Below, piece by piece: positions 35,551 to 45,766 of a DNA stretch of 64,000 bases; positions within the stretch are counted from its first letter, which is position 1, and each line of letters begins with the position of its first letter. A program made the position numbers and the translations under genes. The DNA is from Amycolatopsis sp. NBRC 101858. GTDB lineage: Bacteria > Actinomycetota > Actinomycetes > Mycobacteriales > Pseudonocardiaceae. The notes under the pieces are model-generated. The model had not been told where the DNA came from, ran no database searches, and saw only the letters and a program-made list of their open reading frames with translations. The stretch is taken from assembly GCF_030269325.1 (NCBI RefSeq), contig NZ_BSTD01000001.1, positions 1,442,681 through 1,506,680 of the forward strand, read 5' to 3'.

Positions 35551-36891
35551 ATGCTTGAGTCGACCGAACACGCCCTCCTCCGCCGGATCGCCCACGAACA
35601 GGCGGTCTGCCGGGCTCCCTCGCTCGTCGCCGCCGTCGTGCGGGACGGGGAGATCGTCTGGTCCGGGAGCCGCGGGCGCGTCGGCGACCGGCCGCCCGGC
35701 ACCGACACCCAGTACCGGCTGGGCTCGATCACCAAGACCCTCGTCGCCACCGCCGTCATGCGGCTGCGCGACGAAGGCCTGCTCGACCTCAACGACCCGC
35801 TCGAAAAGCACGTCCCGGGCACGCCCTTCGGCACCGCCACCGTCGCCCAGCTGCTGTCGCACACCTCCGGCCTGACCTCCGAGTCCCCCGGCCTGTGGTG
35901 GGAGCGCACCCCCGGCGCCGACTGGGACGCGCTCGCCGGGAGCCTCGCCGACGGCGCGACCAAGCACCGGCCGGGCGCGAAGTTCCACTACTCGAACGTC
36001 GGCTACGGCGTGCTGGGCGAGCTCGTCTCACGCCGCCGCGGCAAGGGCTGGCTCTCCGTGCTCGACGAGGAGGTCCTCGGCCCGCTCGGGATGACCCGCA
36101 CCACCCCGCACCCGGTCGGCGACCACGCGCAGGGCTTCGCCGTGCACCCCTTCGCCGACGTCCTCCTGCCGGAACCCAGCCCCGACGCCGGCGCGATGGC
36201 CCCCGCCGGGCAGCTGTGGTCCACCGCCACCGACCTCGCCCGCTGGACGGCGTTCCTCGGCGGCCACGGCGGCGGCGTCCTCGCGCCGGAGACCATCGAG
36301 CAGATGCGGATGATGGTCACCGTCGACGACACCGACGTCTGGACGACCGGCTTCGGCCTCGGCCTGATGCTCGTGCGCTACCAGGGCCGCCGCCTCGCCG
36401 GGCACACCGGCTCGATGCCCGGCTTCCTCGCCGTCACGCTGGTCGACCCGGTCGCGCAGACCGGCGCGCTCGTGCTCACGAACTCGACGTCCGGCGTCGG
36501 CATCACCCAGCTCTGCCTGGACCTGATCACGACGACCGACGAGCGGGAGCCGCGCCTGCCCACCGAGTGGCAGCCCTCGGCCGTCGACCCCGCGCTGCTC
36601 GCCCTCACCGGGCTCTGGCACTGGGGCCCGACGCCGTACCACCTGCGCATCCAGGGTGACGGGCTGCTCCTGCTGGCCCCGGCCGAAGGCGCCGGGCGCA
36701 GCTCGCGCTTCCGCGCCACCGGCCGTGACACCTACGTCGGCCTCGACGGCTACTACTCGGGCGAGACGCTCGAAGTGGGCCGCGACTCCGACGGCGTCGC
36801 CACGCACCTCGACCTCGCGACGTTCGTCTTCACCCGCACGCCGTACGACCCGGCCGCGCCGGTGCCGGGCGGCGTCGAAGGCTGGCGCTGA
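35551..36891 (+). CDS. Serine hydrolase, beta-lactamase class C/DD-peptidase family (446 aa)
   Basis: Penicillin-binding-protein-like esterase/peptidase. SxxK motif in RLGSITKTLVATAVMRL (Ser nucleophile and Lys), the second motif YSNVGYGVLGEL (YxN) and the third GHTGSMPGFLAVT (HxG in place of KTG). An additional C-terminal lipocalin-like region begins about residue 345 (GLWHWGPTPYHLRIQGDGLLLLAP). No signal peptide is seen, so it is probably cytoplasmic, unlike true beta-lactamases. Substrate unknown. Transcribed alone. Confidence 0.9.
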   Translation: MLESTEHALLRRIAHEQAVCRAPSLVAAVVRDGEIVWSGSRGRVGDRPPGTDTQYRLGSITKTLVATAVMRLRDEGLLDLNDPLEKHVPGTPFGTATVAQLLSHTSGLTSESPGLWWERTPGADWDALAGSLADGATKHRPGAKFHYSNVGYGVLGELVSRRRGKGWLSVLDEEVLGPLGMTRTTPHPVGDHAQGFAVHPFADVLLPEPSPDAGAMAPAGQLWSTATDLARWTAFLGGHGGGVLAPETIEQMRMMVTVDDTDVWTTGFGLGLMLVRYQGRRLAGHTGSMPGFLAVTLVDPVAQTGALVLTNSTSGVGITQLCLDLITTTDEREPRLPTEWQPSAVDPALLALTGLWHWGPTPYHLRIQGDGLLLLAPAEGAGRSSRFRATGRDTYVGLDGYYSGETLEVGRDSDGVATHLDLATFVFTRTPYDPAAPVPGGVEGWR

Positions 36892-36895
36892 TCCA

Positions 36896-36940
36896 CCGGG
36901 TCCCGCTCACACCCCCAGAGCGGTGGTGAGCGGGACCCGG
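36896..36940. terminator. Bidirectional hairpin after the serine hydrolase
   Basis: CCGGGTCCCGCTCA (36896-36909) pairs perfectly with TGAGCGGGACCCGG (36927-36940) over 14 bases around a 17-base loop. It lies between converging genes: five bases after the hydrolase stop and 21 bases past the membrane protein stop on the other strand. Confidence 0.8.
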
Positions 36941-36961
36941 ACGAACCCCGTTCGCCGGAAG

Positions 36962-37837
36962 CTACCGGCGGCGCGGGCGTCCGGGAACCGTGTTTTTACC
37001 CCCACCGCGACGGTGCCCGATGACCCCGATGGCGTAGCCGTCGCCGTCCGGAACCCCCGCCACGAGGTACTCCGAAGGCCAGCCGGCCAGCCAGAGCCGG
37101 CGCCGGTCCGCCAGCTCGGCGGCGATTTCGGGCGGCGCCACGGGCAGGTGGAACCGGATCCGCAGGTCCCCCGGCAGCACCGCCCAGCCGTCGACCGGTT
37201 CACCCGGGCGCACGTCGGACGACGCGGCCGCGACCGGTGTCCAGGAGTCGCTCGCGAGGCAGCGGGCCGGTCCGGCGAGGTCCGCCCGCCAGGCCGCGAG
37301 CGCGAGCACGGCCACGCCACCCGCCACCGGGACGAACCACGGCAGCCAGCCGCCGACCAGGACGACGGCGGCGATCTCGAGGGCGAGCACGAACGCGCCG
37401 GCCGCCCACGCCGCCGCGGTGGCGAACCACAGCCGGAGCCGCAGCTGCGCGCGCCGGGTCAGTGGCCGCTTCGGCAGCAAACGAGACAGGCCGAACACCG
37501 ACCCGCCCAGGAAGATCGCCGCGAACGCGGCGGCGTTGACGACGTCGGCGCCGTGCGGCGGGTGCGCCACCAGCGCGGCCACGACCACGGCGTCCACCAG
37601 GAGCAGGCCCGCGACACCGGCCACGACGAGCCCCCGGCGGCGCGCGGGCAGGTCACCCGTGAGCCACCACGGCAGCCGCCGGACGAACACGAACACGACC
37701 GTCACGGCCAGCGCGATCGGCAGCGCGACCGTGGTCGTCGTCGTCCAACCCCCGCTCGCGACCAGGTGCACGACGGCGATCGCGCCCAGGTTCCAGAACA
37801 GCCACCACCGCGGCCGCCACGGCTCTTCCGCCTCCAC
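36962..37837 (-). CDS. Multi-pass membrane protein of unknown function (291 aa)
   Basis: Five to six hydrophobic helices in the first two-thirds: LFWNLGAIAVVHLVASGG, TTTTTVALPIALAVTVVFVFV, GLVVAGVAGLLLVDAVVVAALVA, VVNAAAFAAIFLGGSVFGL, LWFATAAAWAAGAFVLALEIAAVVLVGGWLPWFVPVAGGVAVLAL. A soluble C-terminal part with VDGWAVLPGDLRIRFHLPVAPPEIAAELADRRRLWLAGWPSEYLVAGVPDGDGYAIGVIG follows. AGGAGG lies five bases before the second of two GTGs (37837), which is preferred over 37840. No family recognised. Divergent from serC with a 149-base gap. Confidence 0.75.
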   Translation of the reverse strand: MEAEEPWRPRWWLFWNLGAIAVVHLVASGGWTTTTTVALPIALAVTVVFVFVRRLPWWLTGDLPARRRGLVVAGVAGLLLVDAVVVAALVAHPPHGADVVNAAAFAAIFLGGSVFGLSRLLPKRPLTRRAQLRLRLWFATAAAWAAGAFVLALEIAAVVLVGGWLPWFVPVAGGVAVLALAAWRADLAGPARCLASDSWTPVAAASSDVRPGEPVDGWAVLPGDLRIRFHLPVAPPEIAAELADRRRLWLAGWPSEYLVAGVPDGDGYAIGVIGHRRGGGKNTVPGRPRRR

Positions 37838-37973
37838 CACTGCCTCCTCTTGCCGGCGGTGAAGCTACCGAGCACCCCGGGCGGGCCGACAGCGATTTTC
37901 CGGTCTCGGACCAGCGCATTTCCCACATCCCGGACACTGGCGAACCGCTATCACCAGCCGCATCCCGACCTGA

Positions 37974-39110
<1,137 letters not shown>

Positions 39111-39111
39111 G

Positions 39112-40362
39112 CTAGACGTCCGTGAAGGCCGCGTCGAGGGACTCCCTCGGCGCGGCCTTCGCTTTGTTCAGGCGGCGGGCGGCGAACGCGGCGAGGACCA
39201 GCAGCGCCAGGCCGAACAGCTCGTAGGACTCGGTGGCCAACCACCAGCCCACGGACGGCGCCGGCCGCGGCGCGAACCACATCGGGCCCCAGATGAACAG
39301 CGTCAGCCCGGCCACCACGACCGCGCCCGACCACCACGTCACGGCCCGGTCGGTCCGCCAGGCGCGGACACCGTAGTAGCCGGCCAGCACCAGGATCGGC
39401 ACGCACCACGTCCAGTGGTGAGTCCACGAAATCGGCGACACGAGCAGCCCGCCGAGCGCGCACGCGGTCAGCGCGAGCACCGGCTCGCCCGCCCGCACGA
39501 TCACCACCGCGACCACGGCCATCACGGCGAGCGCGGCCAGCAGCCACCCGATGTTCCCCGCGGTCTCCGGCAGGCCGAGGCGCGTGACCAGGCCTTTCAG
39601 CGACTGGTTGCCGACGTAGTCGACGCCGCCGATGCGGCCCGCGTCGAAGACGAGCTTCGTCCAGTACGTGAAGGACGCCGACGGCCGGACCAGCCACAGC
39701 AGCGCCCCGGCCGCGACGAACCCGAGGACCACGCGCGCGGCCGACTTGAAGTCGCGGCGGAACAGGAAGTAGACGACGAAGACGGCCGGCGTCAGCTTGA
39801 TCGCCGCGGCCACGCCGATGAGCAGGCCCTTCGTCCGCTTGCGGTCGCCGGGGAGCAGGACGTCGAGCACGACCAGGACCATCAGCAGCGCGTTGATCTG
39901 GCCGAAGCCGAGCGTCGAGCGCACGGGCTCGAGCAGGGCCCCGGCGAGCTGCGCGCCGATGGCGACGAGGGCGGCCACCGCCCGGCCGGCGACCTTCGAC
40001 GAGTCGGTGAGCGAGCCGTTGAGCGTCGCGACGTAGAGGTAGGCGACGACGCCGGTCGCGACGATCGAAGCGATGCTGACCAGCTTCATCGTCACGGCGA
40101 AGGGCAGCAGCGTGCCGGGCAGGAACACGGCCGCGGCGAACGGCGTGTAGGTGAACGGCAGCAGGATCTGGTGCGTGGTCGGCACCCAGGCGTCGTACGG
40201 CGAGCCCTGCCCGGCCAGCGCCTTGGCCCCGCCGAGGTAGACCTCGAGGTCCAGGCCGTCGAACCGCTTGAGCAGGAGGACGAGCACGACGGCGGCGACC
40301 TCGAGCACGAGCAGCGCCCCCATGAGCTTCCGCCCGGACCAACCCGACACGTCTACCCCCAC
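39112..40362 (-). CDS. GT87-family (DUF2029) membrane glycosyltransferase (416 aa)
   Basis: Polyprenyl-phosphate-sugar-dependent mannosyltransferase of the mycobacterial PimE type. The active-site loop after helix 1 is FDGLDLEVYLGGAKALAGQGSPYDAW (catalytic Asp in the first DL...VY region) and a second characteristic segment is QILLPFTYTPFAAAVFLPGTLLP. About eleven helices follow, with SPISWTHHWTWCVPILVLAGYY (conserved HHWTW). In mycobacteria such enzymes build phosphatidylinositol mannosides. The GTG at 40362 was chosen; an in-frame GTG at 40350 is possible. Acts on the outer face of the membrane. Confidence 0.88.
   Translation of the reverse strand: MGVDVSGWSGRKLMGALLVLEVAAVVLVLLLKRFDGLDLEVYLGGAKALAGQGSPYDAWVPTTHQILLPFTYTPFAAAVFLPGTLLPFAVTMKLVSIASIVATGVVAYLYVATLNGSLTDSSKVAGRAVAALVAIGAQLAGALLEPVRSTLGFGQINALLMVLVVLDVLLPGDRKRTKGLLIGVAAAIKLTPAVFVVYFLFRRDFKSAARVVLGFVAAGALLWLVRPSASFTYWTKLVFDAGRIGGVDYVGNQSLKGLVTRLGLPETAGNIGWLLAALAVMAVVAVVIVRAGEPVLALTACALGGLLVSPISWTHHWTWCVPILVLAGYYGVRAWRTDRAVTWWSGAVVVAGLTLFIWGPMWFAPRPAPSVGWWLATESYELFGLALLVLAAFAARRLNKAKAAPRESLDAAFTDV
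39124..39160. terminator. Hairpin terminator between serC and GT87 3' ends
   Basis: GAAGGCCGCG, a T, CGAGGG, loop ACT, CCCTCG, a G, CGCGGCCTTC (39124-39160): a 17-base stem with one T/G wobble. It begins 13 bases after the serC stop and overlaps the last codons of the GT87 gene. Confidence 0.75.
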
Positions 40363-40448
40363 TCAGCCAGGCCCGACCGGCCGAGATTACCGGGCGCTCA
40401 GCGGCCGCCTCGCACCGGCAACCGCACTGACCTGGCGTTCACGGAAGG

Positions 40449-41969
40449 TCAGCAGCAGCTGTGCATCGGCAAGCCGGTCACCGACCTGGCGTTCACCGCG
40501 GTGCCCGCCGCCGCCTCGACGCCGGCCAGCATCCGGTCCAGCTCCGCGCGGTCGAACACCCGCCCCGCCGCGACCACCGTGTCGATCCGGCGGACCGCGC
40601 GGATGTCGGCCACCGGGTTCGCGTCGAGGAGCACCAGGTCCGCGACCTTGCCCGGCGCGATCGTGCCCGCCGTCGCGGCGCGGCCGAGGAACGCCGCCGC
40701 GTCGCGGGTCACCACCTGCAGCGCCCGGTGGGGCGACAACCCCGCCTCGACCAGGTGGTCCAGCTCGTCGTGCAGGCTGAAGCCCGGGAAGACGTACGGG
40801 TTCAGGCAGTCCGTGCCGCCGAGGAGGGCGACGCCCGCCCGGTGCGCCGCGCCTGCCAGCTCGACCTGCGCGTGGAAGTAGGCCTCCTGCTGCGCGATCT
40901 CCGCCGGCGTGACCGGCGTGCGGGTCCGCAGCTGCTCGGCCCAGAAGTCCCGCACCGCGCGGGGCACGTACTTCAGCCGCGGGTCGTGCGCGAACGCGTC
41001 GGCGGGCGAGCACATCACCCGGTTCACGACCATCGTCGGCGTCAGCCGGGTTCCGTTGTGCGCGAGCCTGCCGAAGAACTCCCGGGCGCGCCACGGGCTG
41101 TAGGCCTCGGTCGCCTGCCGGTCCAGCTCGCGGGCCATAGTGAAGAACGTCCGCGGGTGCGCCGGGTCGAACGGCGTCTCGGCGAGGGTCGCGAGGATTT
41201 CGTCCCGGCGCGCCGACGTGTAGACGGGGACGCCGAAGAGGTGCTCGAAGCTGCGCTGGCCCGCGTCGCTCGCCACCGGCTGCGAAACCCGGTACGGCCA
41301 GTGGCCGGCGAAGGGCAGCCCGGCGCGGCGGCACTCGTCGGCGATGGCGGCGAACGCCTCCGCGCCCAGGTAGGAGTACACCTTGACGAAGTCCGCGCCT
41401 TCGGCCTCGGCGGTCCGCACGGCCGCGCGTGCCTCCTCCGCCGTCGCCACCTGCGTGACGGGCGGTGCGAGCAGGGACACCGGGCCGTCGATGATCGAGC
41501 TGCCCATGACGACCCGGGGGCCGGCCAGCTCCCCGCGGACGATCTTGTCGCGCACCGCGCGGTTTTCGGCGTAGCCCCACATCTCGCGGATGCCGGTGAC
41601 GCCGTTGGCCAGGTACAGCGGCGGGAAGACGGCCTCGTAGTCGAGGCCGTGGGTGTGCAGGTCCCAGAGACCGGGCACGAGGTACCGGCCCCGGCCGTCG
41701 ACGACCCGGACGCCGTTCAGGGGAGGTAGATCCGCGGCGGGACCGGCCCAGGCGATCCGGTCCCCGACCACCACGACCGCCGAGTGCGGGGCGGGCGGGG
41801 CATCGGTGCCGTCGACCACGGTGGCCCCGAGCACGACAACGACATCCGAACCGGCCGCGGCGGCCTCCTGGGCGAAGACGGCGGGCACAACCCCCGCGGC
41901 GGCGAGCCCCGCACCGGCGACCGCCAGCCACCGGAGAAAGTCACGCCGGTTCGCCTCGACCCGCTCCAC
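40449..41969 (-). CDS. Tat-exported amidohydrolase (506 aa)
   Basis: Twin-arginine signal peptide NRRDFLRWLAVAGAGLAAAGVVPAVFAQE (RRDFLRW motif) with a processing site near AVFA/QEAAA. The mature enzyme has LVPGLWDLHTHGLDYE (HxH metal site), AEGADFVKVYSYLG (metal-bridging Lys), LPFAGHWPYRV and SFEHLFGVPVY (His ligands), GVALLGGTDCLNPYVFPG (active-site Asp) and DAAAFLGRAATAGTIAPGKVADLVLLDANPVADI. It belongs to the imidazolonepropionase-like/Xaa-Pro dipeptidase amidohydrolase group, where export with a bound metal is common. The C-terminus ends HSCC. Substrate unknown. Confidence 0.88.
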   Translation of the reverse strand: MERVEANRRDFLRWLAVAGAGLAAAGVVPAVFAQEAAAAGSDVVVVLGATVVDGTDAPPAPHSAVVVVGDRIAWAGPAADLPPLNGVRVVDGRGRYLVPGLWDLHTHGLDYEAVFPPLYLANGVTGIREMWGYAENRAVRDKIVRGELAGPRVVMGSSIIDGPVSLLAPPVTQVATAEEARAAVRTAEAEGADFVKVYSYLGAEAFAAIADECRRAGLPFAGHWPYRVSQPVASDAGQRSFEHLFGVPVYTSARRDEILATLAETPFDPAHPRTFFTMARELDRQATEAYSPWRAREFFGRLAHNGTRLTPTMVVNRVMCSPADAFAHDPRLKYVPRAVRDFWAEQLRTRTPVTPAEIAQQEAYFHAQVELAGAAHRAGVALLGGTDCLNPYVFPGFSLHDELDHLVEAGLSPHRALQVVTRDAAAFLGRAATAGTIAPGKVADLVLLDANPVADIRAVRRIDTVVAAGRVFDRAELDRMLAGVEAAAGTAVNARSVTGLPMHSCC

Positions 41970-42164
41970 GGCGGCCCCCTATCGCTCGGGTTGGGGGCCC
42001 CATTCAACCCGCCGGAAGGGGGATGCGGATCTTCCAGCGTGCGCTCTTCGCGCTGCGCACGCTCGGAGGTATGTCCCGGCGTGCAGGCGCCTGGGAAGGA
42101 CGGAAGGGCCGGTTCGGGAGCCGCCGGCTCTGGCGGGCCCGGGGCGGCGGCTCCCCGAGCCCAG

Positions 42165-42879
42165 CCGAGCGGCGGCTCCCCAGCGAGCCCGAGGCAGGCG
42201 CCCCGCGCAGGCCGGCCCCGCGTGGAGCGCGGCCGACCTGCAACACCGCGGGCAGCGGGTGCCCACCAAACCGCCCCACCTCGGCGCCGCCCCGGAACCG
42301 GGTCAGGCCAGTGCCTGCGTCGGTGCCAGCCGGGCCGCTCTCACCGCCGGATAAGCCCCCACCAAAGCCGCCACGCCGACGCCGGCCCGCCTGCGGCGGC
42401 GGCGCCCACGGCAGCGTCGCCGGCCTGGCCCTGGCGCCCCGGCCGAGCCCGAGGCGACTGCGGCACTCCGAAGCGACCCAAGGGAGGCCGCTCCAGCCCT
42501 GCGCGCCGCAGGTCGGCCGTGCACGGAGCGCGCCCGGCGGCCCCGGAGCCGCCGCCCCAGGCCGAGGCCGAAGCGACTCCGAGCCCGGGTCGCGGCGGCT
42601 CCCGAGCCCAGCCCGAGCAGCGGCTTCCCAGCAAGCCAAACCCGAGCAGCAGCTCCCCACGCCCAACCCGAGCGGCGACTCCCCAGCGGACCCGAGCCGC
42701 GCGCCCCGCGCAGGCCGGCCCCGCGCGAAGCGCGCGGCCGACCTGCGACACCGCGGGCAACGGGCCGCCCCACCCCGGAACCCGCGTCAGGCCAGTGCCT
42801 GCGTCGGTGCCAGCCGGGCCGCTCGCACCGCCGGATAAGCCCCCGCGATCGCCCCCACCAAAGCCGCCACGGCGACGCC
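42165..42879. repeat. Non-coding region of direct repeats, including a duplicated permease tail
   Basis: The 817 bases 41970-42786 hold no credible full gene. A segment at 42165-42382 is repeated at 42668-42879 with high identity: both contain CCGAGCGGCG(G/A)CTCCCCAGC, CGCCCCGCGCAGGCCGGCCC, CGGCCGACCTGC and then the antisense of the permease C-terminus (GTCAGGCCAGTGCCTGCGTC). The copies lie 503 bases apart at the left end and 497 at the right. Between them, CCCGAGC(A/G)GC-type motifs recur at least four times. This looks like an old partial duplication of a permease 3' end and its downstream sequence, followed by decay. Confidence 0.72.
42303..42437 (-). pseudogene. Remnant of a MacB-like permease C-terminus
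   Basis: On the minus strand the end of the repeat copy translates as [23 protein letters not shown] then a stop, identical to the functional permease end ([27 protein letters not shown]) except for loss of IAGA. Upstream of this the sequence degrades into Gly/Arg-rich nonsense. It is a truncated copy, not a gene. Confidence 0.75.
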
Positions 42880-43992
42880 GCCCGCCAGCGTTGCCCAGGG
42901 CAGTACCGCCGGCCACCCCTGGCTGAGCGCGTAGCCCGCCGTCACCAGCACCCCCGCCAGCACTCCCGCCAGCCCACCCAGTCCCGACAACAGCACCGAC
43001 TCGGCCAGGAACTGCCCGCGGATCTGCCTCTTCGTCGCCCCGAGTGCCCGACGCAGGCCGATTTCGCGCCGGCGTTCGAGCACCGAAATCACCATCGTGT
43101 TGGCCACCCCGACCCCGCCGACCAGCAGCGCCACGCCGCCGAGGCCCAGGAACAGGGCGCTGTACGTCGTGTCCGTCAGCTTCTGGGCCGCCAGTGCGTC
43201 CGATGGGCGGCGGACCTCGACCTCGTTCGGCGCCTGGGGGTTCAGCGTCGCGCCCAGCACCGAACGCACACTGTCCACTTGGGATTCCTTCGCGCGGACG
43301 TACACAGTGGACGGATGGCCGTCGAACCCGAGGAGCCGCTTCGCGACGTCCCAGCCGACCAGTGCCGACCGCTCGATCTCCGGTGCCAGCGGCATCGGCG
43401 CGAGGATGCCGACCACCGTGAACCACTGCGTCCCGATCAGCACCTGCGGCGGCCGGGCCGGGTCGACGTGGTCGATGCCGAGCCGGGCCGCGGCCTGCGC
43501 ACCCAGCACCGTCACCGGGTAGTCCTGGTTGCCCGCCGCGAGAAAGGCACCGACGCGCACCTTGCCGCCGAGCACGCCCAGCAGGTCCGGCCGCGCCGCG
43601 AACACGGCGAGCCCGGACGTGTCGTCCGGCGCGATCTTGTCGCTGCGCCGCACGCTCGCCGACGTGTTCCCGGTGCCGCTGGCCGCCTCCACCGGCCCGA
43701 TCCGCTTCGCCATCGGGACCGCGTCGTCCGGCAACACGGCGTTGTCCCCGAACAGCGTCTGCCCCGGCCCGGCGGTGAGCAGGTTCGTGCCGAGCGCGGC
43801 CAGCCGGTCGTGCAGGGCCTGCGCGCCGGACGCCGGGATCGCCAGCACCGCGACCATCGCCGCGACGCCGATCGCGATGCCCAGCGCGGAAAGCACCGCG
43901 CGCACCGGCCGCGTGCGCATGCCGTGCGCCCCGAGCGCGACGACGTCCGGCGGCTTGAGCCGGGCCGGTTCCGGCAGCGTCACCAGCGTCAT
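42787..43992 (-). CDS. MacB/FtsX-like ABC permease (401 aa)
   Basis: Permease of a type VII ABC (MacB/LolE-like) exporter. First helix [48 protein letters not shown], a long extracytoplasmic MacB_PCD domain (about residues 55-270), then three helices in the FtsX domain: [69 protein letters not shown] and a C-terminal [30 protein letters not shown]. The [12 protein letters not shown] cytoplasmic loop is diagnostic. ATG overlaps the ATPase stop. It works with the ATPase, adaptor and lipoprotein of the same operon; its 3' end is duplicated about 500 bases downstream. Confidence 0.92.
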   Translation of the reverse strand: MTLVTLPEPARLKPPDVVALGAHGMRTRPVRAVLSALGIAIGVAAMVAVLAIPASGAQALHDRLAALGTNLLTAGPGQTLFGDNAVLPDDAVPMAKRIGPVEAASGTGNTSASVRRSDKIAPDDTSGLAVFAARPDLLGVLGGKVRVGAFLAAGNQDYPVTVLGAQAAARLGIDHVDPARPPQVLIGTQWFTVVGILAPMPLAPEIERSALVGWDVAKRLLGFDGHPSTVYVRAKESQVDSVRSVLGATLNPQAPNEVEVRRPSDALAAQKLTDTTYSALFLGLGGVALLVGGVGVANTMVISVLERRREIGLRRALGATKRQIRGQFLAESVLLSGLGGLAGVLAGVLVTAGYALSQGWPAVLPWATLAGGVAVAALVGAIAGAYPAVRAARLAPTQALA

Positions 43993-44675
43993 CGCGCACC
44001 CACCAGGCCGGTGTCGAGCCGCAGCCGGCCGTCGAGCAGTTCGATCCGGCGCGGCATCCCCGCGGCGATCTCGCGGTCGTGGGTGATCACGACGATCGTG
44101 GTGCCGCCGGTGGACAGCTCCCCGAGCAGCCCGAGCACGGACGCACCGGTACCGGTGTCGAGGTTGCCGGTCGGCTCGTCGGCCAGCAGGATCGACGGCT
44201 CGTTGACGACCGCCCGTGCGATCGCGACGCGCTGGCGTTCCCCGCCGGACAGCTCGCCGGGCCGGTGCCACGCCCGGTGCCCCAGCTTGACGCGGTCGAG
44301 CGCCGCCAGCGCCCGCTCGCGCCGCCGTCGCCGCGGCACCCCGGCGTAGAGCAGGCCGGTGCACACGTTGTCCACCGCACTCATCCCTTCGTCGAGGAAG
44401 AACTGCTGGAACACGAACCCGATCCAGCGCGAGCGCAGCGCGGAGACCTTGCGGTCCGGCAGCGCGGCGACGTCGTGGCCGTGCAGCTCGACGCGCCCCG
44501 ACGACGGCCGGTCGAGCGTCCCCATCAGGTGCAGCAGGGTCGACTTGCCGGACCCCGACGGCCCGACGATCGCGACCATCTCGCCGTCCTCCAGCGCCAG
44601 CGAGACGCCGTCGAGCGCGGCGACCCCGCCGGGGTAGGTGCGCGTGACGTCGTCGACGCGCAGCACGGGCGTCAC
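43989..44675 (-). CDS. MacB/LolD-like ABC ATPase (228 aa)
   Basis: Walker [13 protein letters not shown]-loop region [20 protein letters not shown], signature [15 protein letters not shown], Walker [13 protein letters not shown] and H-loop [10 protein letters not shown], the standard series of a MacB/LolD nucleotide-binding subunit. The start is GTG at 44675, overlapping the adaptor stop (GTGA); the stop overlaps the permease ATG. Powers conformational 'mechanotransmission' rather than substrate passage through the membrane, if it follows the MacB model. Confidence 0.94.
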   Translation of the reverse strand: MTPVLRVDDVTRTYPGGVAALDGVSLALEDGEMVAIVGPSGSGKSTLLHLMGTLDRPSSGRVELHGHDVAALPDRKVSALRSRWIGFVFQQFFLDEGMSAVDNVCTGLLYAGVPRRRRRERALAALDRVKLGHRAWHRPGELSGGERQRVAIARAVVNEPSILLADEPTGNLDTGTGASVLGLLGELSTGGTTIVVITHDREIAAGMPRRIELLDGRLRLDTGLVGAR

Positions 44676-45766
44676 GACGTCGTCACCACCCGCATGCCCG
44701 CGGTCAGGCCGGCGCCGGTGACCTCGACCTTGCCGCCGCTGAACAGTCCGGTTTGGACACCGATCAGCCGGCGCCGGCCGTTTTCGTCGACCTCGACGGC
44801 ATAACCGCCCTCAGCGAGCGCGAGCAGCGCACCGACCGGGACCGCGAGCACGCCGGAGTGGACGTCCTTGGTGAACCGGACGGTCGCCGGGGCCGAGTCG
44901 AGCGTGCCGCCCGCGGCCGGATCGTCGAGCCGGACGGCCACCGTGATCTTGGGCTTGCCGTCGTCCTGACCCGCCGCGTCCTTGCCTTCGACGGCGGTCC
45001 GCCCGACGTCGGTGACCGTGCCCTGGCTCGTCTTCCCGTTGATCGTCACGGACGCCTTCGCGCCCTGCTGCGCGAGACCCTGCTTCGCCGCGTCGAGCTT
45101 CACCTGCACCGAGCGGACGGTCCCGGTCGTCTTGAGCACCTCGCCCTGCGCCGGCGAACCGGGCTTCGCCGACACCGCCGACACGCGGACCTCGCCGGCC
45201 GCGAGCACGACGTCACCCTGGCCGAACGCGCCGGTCTGCTCCAGCCCCAGCGACTTCTGCCACTTCTTCAGCGCGGCCGCCGTCGCGGAGGTGAACTTCT
45301 TGTCCGGCGTGCCGAAGCCGCCGAACCCGCACGCCTTGAGGTTCTCCTCCAGCTGCTTGACATCGGCGCCGTCGTCCGCGCCGGTGGCGAGGTCGCGGTA
45401 GAACGGCAGCGTGCCGTAGAACAGCGGCACCGGCTTCGCGTCCACGCCGTACACCGCCTTGCAGCGGGTGATCGTGGCGCCCGCCGCCGGCAACGACGTG
45501 ATCGTGCCGGGCTTGCGGCCCTGGACGGTCTCCTCGTCGCCGTAGCCGAGGGTGCCGTCGGCCTCTTCTTCCTCACTGAGGTCGGTCTTGACGACCTCGG
45601 CGGTTTCGACCGACGGCGGCGTCGCTTCCTTGACCGGCGTCGCACTCGACACCCGGGTCAGGATCACCACCGAGCTGGTGCCGAGCACCACGACGAGGAC
45701 GGCGCCGGCGACGAACCAGCGCGTCCGGCCGCGGCGGCGCGCCTTCAAGTGGGTCACTTCGGTCAT
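44672..45766 (-). CDS. MacA/HlyD-type adaptor with peptidoglycan-binding domain (364 aa)
   Basis: Membrane-anchored adaptor. Short basic N-terminus, one helix ([21 protein letters not shown]), then an extracytoplasmic region. Residues about 135-185 ([57 protein letters not shown]) match the PG_binding_1 fold, which Gram-positive adaptors use in place of a coiled-coil hairpin. Beta-rich lipoyl/barrel parts surround it ([90 protein letters not shown]). ATG at 45766 overlaps the lipoprotein stop (ATGA). Confidence 0.9.
   Translation of the reverse strand: MTEVTHLKARRRGRTRWFVAGAVLVVVLGTSSVVILTRVSSATPVKEATPPSVETAEVVKTDLSEEEEADGTLGYGDEETVQGRKPGTITSLPAAGATITRCKAVYGVDAKPVPLFYGTLPFYRDLATGADDGADVKQLEENLKACGFGGFGTPDKKFTSATAAALKKWQKSLGLEQTGAFGQGDVVLAAGEVRVSAVSAKPGSPAQGEVLKTTGTVRSVQVKLDAAKQGLAQQGAKASVTINGKTSQGTVTDVGRTAVEGKDAAGQDDGKPKITVAVRLDDPAAGGTLDSAPATVRFTKDVHSGVLAVPVGALLALAEGGYAVEVDENGRRRLIGVQTGLFSGGKVEVTGAGLTAGMRVVTTS

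Noticed and set aside
42341..43999. 552-residue minus-strand frame overlapping the MacB-like permease and the repeat region
   Set aside because: It is offset from the permease frame, Arg/Gly-rich, and extends into non-coding repeats; only the 42787-43992 frame has FtsX features.
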